A DNA stretch of 42,196 bases. Source: Lingula anatina. Its lineage: Eukaryota > Brachiopoda > Lingulata > Lingulida > Lingulidae. Positions within the stretch are counted from its first letter, which is position 1. Every line of letters starts with the position of its first letter. Made by a program: the position numbers and the translations under genes. A model generated the notes under the pieces. It did not search any database. It was not told the DNA's origin and saw nothing but the letters and a program-made list of their open reading frames with translations. The DNA lies in assembly GCF_001039355.2 (NCBI RefSeq), contig NW_019773705.1, positions 6,909 through 49,104 on the forward strand. The letters run 5' to 3'. Of this stretch, positions 34,901 to 42,196 are shown in pieces.

Positions 34901-37900
34901 TTCAACCCCAGATTCTGAGACTGGGTTAAAAAATCAAAAACTGTTTAAACTGCACATCATCAACATCATCACCATCGTTACAATTTATACTAACAGTCCA
35001 ATCTAGCAGACACCACTTTGAGTGAAAAGGACCATAGCCACAGATATCAGTTATTCATAAATGCAAGGAGTCCAGAATTTTCTTTCAAAATTGCATTATT
35101 GTACATAAAATATAGATAATATAAAAACCCTGCCCACCTCCTTTCTCCTCTCCCTGTTTCTCCTCTTTGGTGTCCGTCCCAGGGGCCTGCTCTCCTGTCC
35201 CTGGAGGTGCTGGTTCATCCTCAACTCCAGGGGGCGCTGGCTCTGACTCAGAGTCAGATCCACTCTCAGATTCCGAGCCACTTTCGTAGCTGTACTCTGT
35301 CTTGTCGCGATGGCGTTTCTTTTTCTTGTCCCTCTTCTCACTCTGGAGGAAGGAAAGACTGGCACATTGTAACAATTCTTACTTTAAAAGCACTTCTAGG
35401 ATTTGTGGCATTCGTTTATATTTGTCAAAGATGAAGATTATGCTTCATTAACGATTTAACAAACATTTTGTTTTATTTCTCAGAAAAGATACTGTCATAC
35501 TGAAATTAATTGTGCCTGAAAAAGTATTTATATCATGATGCTTCATTTTGATTGGTGAAACAATATCATGGTCTCACAACAATAATGCTAAATAAGTACT
35601 TTTCCAAAATGACTTTTCTTTATTACCTCCTCTTCTTCCTTGTCCTTCTGCTTGGAGAATTCCTCTGCCTTTTTCTGTAAGTCTTCCTGTTCTGGGTTCA
35701 TGTTTAGTTTAACAGGTTCCTGCTTTATTAAAGAAAGAACAACAGTATACATCAGATTTGTATGCTACTCATCAATAATACCAGAAAAAAATGACAACTT
35801 GATATTACCAGCAATTTTGTAGAAACTGTTTTACCAAAGCAAAGATTTTGCCGCCAAATATATAACAAAATATGGTATAGGGAGGAATAAAACATTTTGA
35901 TCAAATATAACAAGCAAACTTACATTATCTGACTTTTGACGATCTTCCCTTCTGCTGGTATCATCAGATGTCCTGTTATTAAAAGGTCAAAGTCATTTAA
36001 GGGTCACAATAAAGACAATTTTTGTGCACAAACAAGGATGATTTAAATGGTAGGTTTAAGGACCAAACTGAACAATTTATGTTAAACAGTTCTTTTCACC
36101 CTCTCATATAAAACCTGTTGTTGTTGTTGTTTTATAATCTTGAAACTGTTAAGTGTCCAATTCCACTCATACCCTACCCGTATCTGGTGGCCAAACCCAA
36201 TTGTACACACTTCTGGTCTGATACACAAACCCACTTGTACACACAACTCAACTAATGTCTTAACCCACTTGTATCCACACCCACTTACACCCACCCTTTA
36301 TCTGGTGTCTGTGATTCCGAGTTAGGTCTGCTTCTCCTTCCCTCCTCCAGTTTCTCTGCAGGCATCTCCAGTACTTTGAGGTCCTGCTCGTTGCCTCCTT
36401 CCAGTAGTATTATGGCTGTAATATTGAATTGTGTTAGGTAAGACAAGGAATTGGCTGTGAAAATTGTGTTAGCTGTGATAACTGACTTTTGTATATGATT
36501 GGGGTAGGTGAGACATGAGGGCTGACTGTGAACATCATGTTAGCTGTGGTAACTGCATATACAATTGTGTATTTAATACAGTGGAAATTTCCCTAATTAT
36601 AATACCCCTATCCCAGTGAAGACACAACTCACCTGCATCCAACAACTTCACCAAATTATCCGTCTTCTCGATATCCACGCTACAACTGTCCACCTTGCCC
36701 ATCTCCATCAGCTGTGTAAAAACTCTCGCACGAAACTTCAGGGCCCCCATCATCTCCTCGCGCCTCTTGTCGCACTCCTCAGGATGGTACTTGGCCTTGA
36801 ACCTTCAAAGACAACCAGAGAGAGCCACTGATTAGTTTGTAAGGGTGAGGGACACTATTAAATGGTGGTCACATCTGTGTACACAGATATAGTGAAAAAT
36901 TTTTGGACTGGCAGAAACCACCTGTTTACCAACATTTTTTTTAAAATCATGCAATATTTAAGTTATTCAATTTCTAGTAAGTACCAATTATTAATTCAAA
37001 ATCCCTCTCAATCTTTTCTTTCCTTTTTCTTCAAGCCATTTCACAAACTTCTGAATATCTGTATTTTATGGAACAACATCACTTTGCTTTATTTCATCAC
37101 TTTAAATTTGGAGTCAAAATTGCTAAAGCAGTGAAATTTTACACACAATTCACATATTTCAACAAAAAAAAATCGTTCTCCAGTGGTAACCATGATGCAC
37201 TTATGCAGATGCACTGTCACCCATCCAAACCTTACTATCTTACCATACCTACGTCCAGTCCTCCATCGAAGCAGCATTATAAAACTCCACGCGATTTAAA
37301 TGATTTGACCTATTTATCTACCTAACACTTTGGCAGCTACTGCATTAAAAGCATGCAGAAGGATGATTGCTAGCTAGCTAAGGTATAAATAAACGCGAGT
37401 CTTGGCAATCCAACGAAGAGCTTGTCTTTGGCGAAGGTCTTTGGCGCGAAATATTTACGAAGGTATAAAATTTCTTGCCATTTCTTTGTCGTGGATGAGC
37501 TGGTGGGTGAAGAAATTTGGATTAGACACTCATGGGACAAGAAGACAGCTTTTAAGACAGAAAATTAGGGTAGCATGCTTATGTACCGTATCTGAAACTC
37601 TATCAGAATTATTAAATGATAATTTTTCAGCATCTTGTAATTGAAGAATAGAAAATTTTCACCGTTTTGTTATGGAATTTGCATATTGACAATTTCTGTT
37701 ACTATAAAATTACTAATGAAAAAAGACAGATGAATTTATTCAAATTACTCAAAGATAATATCAAAATTTATTTGTTAAAAGAAAAGTATAATGGATATGA
37801 AAGGCTACCACACAAATATCTGCCATCAAGCTGTCTCACTGTACGCCTGACATCAATTTATATAAGGAACGCAAAATTACTGATAAAATTGTGAAAATTC

Positions 37901-38464
37901 AACAATTATTTTAGGAGCACTTTGGACATAAATATACAAGAAAATGTATATAATTATCTATAATATCTGTGAATAATAAAAAAAAAAATTATTGAAAAAT
38001 AAATTATTTGAGAAATTGAAATAATTTAATAAAGGGGCACTAAGCCCCTCTCCCCCCCCCCCAAAAAAAAATTTTTTTTTAACATTTGAATTTTGTATAA
38101 TCCTTGATTATGCATTTCGTATTTTTGCTTATGCAAACATAAACTAAACAAGATTTCACAACTACTACATGCAACATATAACTCCATGATAAAAAAAAAA
38201 GATTAAAAAAAAACAACAACACATTATTTAAAAATTTCCCAAACTAATTCCACCTACCACTCTTCCTCTTTATGTTGAAGGAAGAAATCATTGATCTGCT
38301 GACGAGAGAAATCTATTTTATATTCGTTGTATTTTTTCACAGCATCCTGGTCACTAATGGTGTCGTCTTGCTGACCTAGAAACTGCTTGAAGGTCATCAT
38401 GGGAGGCTGGGTCGGAAAGTCAGGCTCCTGACCTCTGGAAGTAGAATTATGACCATTGATCATT

Positions 38465-38510
<46 letters not shown>

Positions 38511-39891
38511 CATTACAAAATGCAACCCATTTGGCTGAAGTTGTCCATGAGAGACATATATTCTTTTCAATGGACATCGTTTTCTGTTCAGTAAAATGTC
38601 TTTTTCTTACCAAAATATAATCTGAAACTATTCTAGCACCCTTAAAGCATGACTAAGGCTGTATTCCCAGAGCTTTTAGATCGATCTATCCCCGCGGGGA
38701 GTCTCACTAGATTACTGTCAGATAATCCGGCTTAAATGTCCGTCCAGCTAAGCTGTAAGGGGGTAATTAACTTTCGTGTCCGCTCAGCTGAGAGCTATTT
38801 AGCGTGAACCCCCAGGGAGTTAGGTCGATCTAACATAGATCGATCTAATCTCTGGAAATGGGGTCTAAATATTAGCCAGAGTTTCCAGACTTCATGGCCC
38901 CAGGTATGAATCCAGGCAGTAGTTACCTATGACCTGGATAATGTTGCTGTGGAGGGGGCATATCACCAGGTCCTGGACCCCAGCCATGGGGCGGCCCTGG
39001 GGGTCCTCCCCCACCCCCACCTCCTCCTCCGCCACCTCCATAAGGCATGTCATAGCCATAGGGGGCATCGTCCCTGAAAATAGACAGACATGTAATGTTT
39101 GAGGGTTCTTTAAATGAGAAAAACAAAGACATCAACTGATGACACAAGCAACAAGTGAAGGCATTGCAGACAGTTATCAGATAGACATCCAAACTTACAT
39201 GAGAGTGTTATAATATCAGCTGGTTACAGAAAATTTACAAAATAATTGATATTGATATTTCATAGCCTGTTGACAAAGCCATTACTTGTTGCCTTAAACC
39301 TTGTCATCATTCTCAAAGTATAAAATACCCACCAATCTCTTCTCATCCTCTTCATGGGGGGGCTGACATCATGACGGGAAGGCGAGTATCGATCCCGTCT
39401 TCCGCGCTCATAATCCCTGTACATATCTCGACTTCTCTCACGATTTCTGCTGCTCCAACTGTCTCTGTTCCTGTGGATTGTAAAACAAGGAATGGAGATA
39501 ATCAGGGATGAGACTGTCTTTTAGTAAAAGAAGTCTGAAAAATCTGGCATGTTTCTTTTTTTAAAATAAAGTTCACTTGAATGAAAACTTGTCTTTACAG
39601 GGATTTGACTGCCATTTAGCATAAATATGGCATGGGGCCCAGGGTGCCTCTTTTACCAAGGGTACTTCTGGCTCTCAAAAAGTCGGAAAAGCACCGACAG
39701 TTGAAAAATCTCCTTGATATCCCTGCAAATTAAGGCACCCCCAAAGCCTGAGCTCATAGAAACCCTGCTCACCTAGAGTCATCCCATGGCTCTCTCCTCC
39801 TTTCCTCCCTCCTTCCTGCATAATCATCTCTTTCACGGCGAAATTTATCACGACCACGTCTTCTGTCGTATTCTTCATCACTGTCTCCCAT
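31957..39891 (-). CDS. SRRT: SRRT/ARS2, serrate-like RNA effector (incomplete)
   Basis: ARS2 links the nuclear cap-binding complex to microRNA processing, histone mRNA 3'-end formation and RNA decay. Thirteen exons are readable on the minus strand: 39773-39891 (ATG), 39333-39470, 38927-39073, 38258-38434, 36633-36802, 36295-36415, 35924-35972, 35627-35719, 35138-35342, 34790-34920, 32957-33124, 32490-32643, 31957-32065; 593 codons. Order: [20 protein letters not shown] and an Arg-rich region; a YGYDMPYGG then Gly12 run; [45 protein letters not shown]; acidic/Lys linkers; [76 protein letters not shown]. About 115 residues of the conserved RRM-like core are missing between exons 34790-34920 and 32957-33124. 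The zinc-finger and DFF-type C-terminal part is missing past 31957. Confidence 0.92.
33219..33245 (+). repeat. G-run tract, potential G-quadruplex
   Basis: Four G-runs (GGG, GGG, G6, G7) separated by 2-4 bases on the plus strand, in an SRRT intron, so on the strand opposite the SRRT transcript. The pattern fits the usual G-quadruplex rule. Any role is unknown. Confidence 0.6.
33314..34392 (-). mobile_element. 5'-truncated non-LTR retrotransposon (RT C-terminal part)
   Basis: An uninterrupted minus-strand frame (33596 to about 34392) encodes the end of a reverse-transcriptase domain: [93 protein letters not shown]. This is the C-terminal layout of CR1/L2/Jockey-like non-LTR elements. A 3' UTR of about 280 nt follows, with AATAAA and five CATAA units (TTATG on the element strand, 33314-33338) as a terminal microsatellite. 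The catalytic palm motif is not present. The copy stops abruptly at a single n (34393), so it is truncated either biologically or by the assembly. It sits in an SRRT intron, same strand. Confidence 0.85.
34393..34754. repeat. Single-n join followed by diverged direct repeats and a CATCGG/CGACGG array
   Basis: Position 34393 is an isolated n. The next bases, TGGCCCGATCATG (34394), recur at 34553, and about 43 bp align between the two (to 34436 and 34595), including a CTTGACCTGCGTTTTA block, with a spacing of 159. After that comes a GGCATC/GGCGAC-type array (about 34672-34722) and a short inverted repeat, TGTACAGACACA/TGTGTCTGTACA (34742-34766). The minus-strand open frame through here (runs of Ala-Asp) is a product of the array, not a gene. 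Confidence 0.7.
36437..36567. repeat. Diverged tandem duplication in an SRRT intron
   Basis: Two units of about 65 bp start at GGTAAGACA (36437) and GGTGAGACA (36507). They share GGCTGTGA/GACTGTGAA, TGTTAGCTGTG and TAACTG. The period is 70. A degenerate CCCACTTGTACACAC-type repeat sits in the next intron (about 36190-36294). Confidence 0.55.
36842..38220. other. Long SRRT intron, mostly no recognisable content
   Basis: This lies between SRRT exons at 36802 and 38258. A TATAAATA box (37384-37391, plus strand) precedes a short plus-strand frame, 37402-37644, containing [18 protein letters not shown]. That segment vaguely resembles a SAP-type helix pair and could be a transposon remnant; I do not call it a gene. 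Homopolymer tracts (C-run, A-run, T-run at about 38047-38080) and A-runs near 38190-38210 are also present. Confidence 0.35.
38467..38507. repeat. (TAA)n microsatellite
   Basis: About 13-14 perfect TAA units lie in an SRRT intron, immediately upstream (on the SRRT strand) of the exon at 38258-38434. Confidence 0.95.
38654..38868. mobile_element. PIF/Harbinger-like MITE with TAA target duplication
   Basis: The 209-bp element at 38657-38865 is flanked by TAA (38654-38656 and 38866-38868). Its ends are imperfect inverted repeats of roughly 30 bp: the left arm has CCCAGAGCTTTTAGATCGAT, and the reverse complement of the right end has TTCCAGAGATTAGATCGATC. It is internally rich in palindromes (CCCCGCGGGG; AGATCGATCT twice). 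A 3-bp T-A-rich duplication and terminal GG fit the PIF/Harbinger superfamily, which is inference. It lies in an SRRT intron and is non-coding. Confidence 0.6.
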
Positions 39892-40577
39892 GCTTGTACC
39901 TTCCGACTCTAAAGATCTAAAATACATAAAATTTAAATCTACAATATGAGATATAAGAGATTAAAAAATGCATCACCATAACATTGCTAATAAGTTTTCT
40001 TTTACGTGAAAATTAGGGGATTCCGTAGAGTATACATTATAAACTAGTAGATAAAATTCTACAGACAAAGGGGGTTATTTTTAAACAATCGTTTAACCCA
40101 GATTATAAAAAATATAACAACGAAATCAATTTGTTAAACCACTGTCGTGAATTTTGGTGATTTATGATAATTCTATTTCATTTCATGTCTCTGTTTTTTC
40201 TATTAAACGAGCAAAGGATAGTCTCTTTTCTTTTCTAACGCTATCGTTAATGGAAATGAGAGGAAAAATTTCCCGGCAAAAATAACTAGAGTGCATTCAC
40301 GACGTTTTAAGACAAGCATTCTATAAAGACGCATGCTACAAGAACAGATCCATTTTCTTACATACCCCTTAAAATTCTGGGCTTGGAAATTCAAAAACCA
40401 AGCTGATCAGGAGAGAAAAATATGACTGATTTATTTAAAATCACGCCGATCGGCCATATGCACGCATTCCCACAATTCCTCAAAATGACCTAGTTTCAAC
40501 ATCCGCTTTCTACTTTCTTAGTGTTGTGTGGAGTTTCTGTTTTTTCAACTGTTATAAATGTTTGAAAATCAAATTAG
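39892..40577 (-). promoter_or_regulatory. SRRT: SRRT 5' UTR and probable bidirectional promoter
   Basis: The SRRT ATG (39891, context AAGCATGG) is preceded on the minus strand by acceptors TTTTAG/CTTTAG near 39910-39920. A donor (GTATGT, about 40362-40367) suggests an upstream noncoding exon. Around 40440-40520 the sequence is more GC-rich, with CACGCCGATCGGCC and CCCACAATTCCT. The latter resembles the ACTACAATTCCC (ZNF143-type) motif of housekeeping promoters. The small plus-strand frame at 40578 begins just beyond, so the region may drive both directions. Confidence 0.4.
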
Positions 40578-40863
40578 ATGGGCCTTCTTCATGTTAGATC
40601 TACATATATAGGTAACACTATTAATGTTAATGACACGGAGTGTTTCATCACAATATAATGACAGCCTAGGCTACTGAGTACAGATTCCTCAACTTCTTGG
40701 AAGTTGGAGAAGATTGCAGAAAACTTACTAACCAGAAAAGAAAGACTTCACACATTGGAGAAATTTAATGAATGATGTGGGGACAGTGGTGGGACGTTCA
40801 CATGAAATTATCAGTGTGTTAGCCATGAAGGAACGTATTCCCCCACCCTGTAACTTTCTGTAA
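40578..40863 (+). CDS. Possible small two-exon gene divergent from SRRT
   Basis: The model is ATG at 40578, exon 40578-40611, donor G|GTAACA, acceptor ACTAACCAG ending at 40735, and exon 40736-40863 with TAA. It gives a 53-aa product beginning MGLLHVRSTYIEKK and including LMNDVGTVVGRSHEIISVLA and MKERIPPPCNFL. AATAAA lies at 40922-40927, 59 nt after the stop. The second exon reads like real protein and the signals fit a terminal exon. But another frame in the same exon (KLEKIAENLLTRKERLHTLE) is also plausible, and the first exon is weak. I recognise no family. Confidence 0.35.
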
Positions 40864-40927
40864 CTTTCACTTTTCAAACAGTTTTTTACATTTTATTGTT
40901 CATCTATGTCAAAGCTGTTGAAATAAA

Positions 40928-41252
40928 ATGCTTTTGTAATTACCTGTGGACTTTTTATTAGTTTTAATCACGTTTAATCCAGCCCATTGAAATACAATGT
41001 TAGAATCTTCAATTTACACCAGCGGTCAATAACTTGCCGCATTTTCGTTGGCTAACTCTAAGGTAATTTTATGTGAACAAGTAGCTCATAATAATTTCAC
41101 AGAGGAAGTCCAATGTACAATGTATCAATCCTATGTTCACCATATTGATGCGTCAAAAGTAGTACTGAGCCATCACACAAATTACAGGTAGTCAAAAAAG
41201 AAAACGAGGAAGAGCATCCTGCAAGAGGGCGACCATATCCTGTTGCTTTATT
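40928..41252. other. Intergenic sequence
   Basis: Nothing recognisable between the possible poly(A) signal and the second hairpin element. No frame with coding character on either strand. Confidence 0.5.
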
Positions 41253-41427
41253 TAGAAATCGGGGCCGTAGCAATAGTCCGAAGGTTCAATAGTCCGAAGG
41301 TTCATTGGTCCGAATGTTCACTACAGAACCTTCGGACCAATGAACCCTTGATTAAAAAACCGATGAAAATGTTACCGTTTTTCGGACCAATGAACCTTCG
41401 GACCAATCGAGACGCCCCCTAGAAATC
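41253..41427. mobile_element. Hairpin MITE, copy 2, with 8-bp target duplication
   Basis: The 159-bp element at 41261-41419 is flanked by perfect TAGAAATC copies at 41253-41260 and 41420-41427. The termini are GGGGC... and ...GCCCCC. The interior matches copy 1 (29210-29362) almost base for base, in the same orientation. This copy appears to preserve the full left end. Confidence 0.88.
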
Positions 41428-42196
41428 AATATCTGTAGTTGAGTGTAATAGATTGTATTATGGAGAATTTGAAGTTACATGTAGTTTCATTATTCAGTTT
41501 TATCACATATGTAATCAGAATGTTGTAGATCTAATACTTACAACATTGGGATTATCTTGTTGAAATAAAGCCCATTTGATGACAGTTGTGTTCTTCATCT
41601 TATTTTCTTTATGTGTGCACATGGTAAAGTGATGATAATAAGTTTTCAATGGCAGGTCTCTTACAAGAAAATTGCCGTTTTCTAACTCCAGCTTTAGAAT
41701 TGAGAACACAAATGTGCATATTACCCACAAATTGACTATCTCCACTTTACCATGAGGAAAATTCGGAGCTTGACATTAAGGGTTGGGTTGTTTATTTTGC
41801 AACCGCTTTTCCCTCTCAGACAACCAAATCTTGACCAGCAGTTGCTCAACTATGCAACTGATTTGAATTTAAGGGTTTTGTAACACTTAATTATCATCCA
41901 GACACCGGAATGAGGCTTTCCTGCATCTAATTATTCAATAATGCATCTATCTTTGTACTGATTTTAAACAATAAAAATCTAGTAAATATAGAATATAGGC
42001 GTTTATATTTCTTGTTGCAATGTATACGCATGGGGAACTCAAAGTGTTAATGGTCAATTTAACACTTTTATATTCTGAGGTGAGATAACAAACGACGTAA
42101 ATTCATCCCTAAACAAGATTTTATCACAAAAATTGACCACGAGTGTATAGGCTACAATCCCATGACGTTTTATTGGTTTAATTGTGCTTTTTTTTT
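41428..42196. other. Intergenic sequence to window end
   Basis: AT-rich with no supported coding sequence on either strand. The minus-strand frame at 41515-41745 has no recognisable content. The window ends in a T-run. Confidence 0.5.

Noticed and set aside
36140-36325. Plus-strand frame rich in Pro, Thr and His
   Set aside because: It comes from degenerate CCCACTTGTACACAC repeats in an SRRT intron.
1-42196. tRNA, rRNA, CRISPR or bacterial operon features
   Set aside because: No cloverleaf with A/B boxes, no rRNA text and no spaced short-repeat array seen; gene structure is plainly animal.

Overview
This is animal nuclear DNA. It is AT-rich, its genes are split into many short exons with GT-AG introns, and its products are conserved animal proteins. 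The marine-invertebrate-style repeats (TGACCT-rich tandem units, CGACGG-type triplet arrays, short inverted-repeat elements) suggest a non-vertebrate, perhaps a mollusc or other lophotrochozoan, but the sequence alone does not settle the taxon. One run of 379 Ns and one single n mark this as a draft assembly.

Layout. (1) 1-320: tandem repeat with nuclear-receptor-like half-sites. (2) 540-5505 (+): the last 12 exons of a CKAP5/XMAP215 (ch-TOG) microtubule polymerase gene, whose 5' part lies outside the window. (3) 7561-10576 (-): complete NOSIP, a U-box protein, 8 coding exons, 289 aa, tail-to-tail with CKAP5. (4) 12657-22106 (+): a 27-exon gene for a protein of about 1,096 aa with two N-terminal calponin-homology-like regions followed by a long ankyrin-repeat array. 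I cannot match it to a named gene. Its last exon has an in-frame alternative splice that would swap the C terminus. (5) 23593-28034 (-): complete API5, 13 coding exons, 529 aa. (6) 30780-31415 (-): the last two exons of a selenoprotein M-like ER thioredoxin-fold protein ending in KEEL. (7) 31957-39891 (-): SRRT/ARS2, incomplete. Its N-terminal and middle exons are readable, but a conserved core segment is absent around a retrotransposon and single-n join, and the C-terminal third is absent at the N gap. (8) 40578-40863 (+): a possible small gene divergent from SRRT.

Mobile DNA is mostly short and non-autonomous. There are two copies of a roughly 155-bp hairpin element with perfect 8-bp target-site duplications (29202-29370 and 41253-41427), a 209-bp element with TAA duplications and imperfect inverted termini inside SRRT (38654-38868), a 5'-truncated non-LTR retrotransposon in SRRT (33314-34392), and an interspersed element in a NOSIP intron.

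The genes do not form an operon. They are mostly housekeeping genes for the cytoskeleton, RNA processing, ubiquitin ligation, survival and ER redox. The points most worth checking are the unplaced tandem-CH/ankyrin protein and its alternative tail, a perfect U12-type AT-AC donor in SRRT, and two places where the assembly has evidently lost coding sequence.
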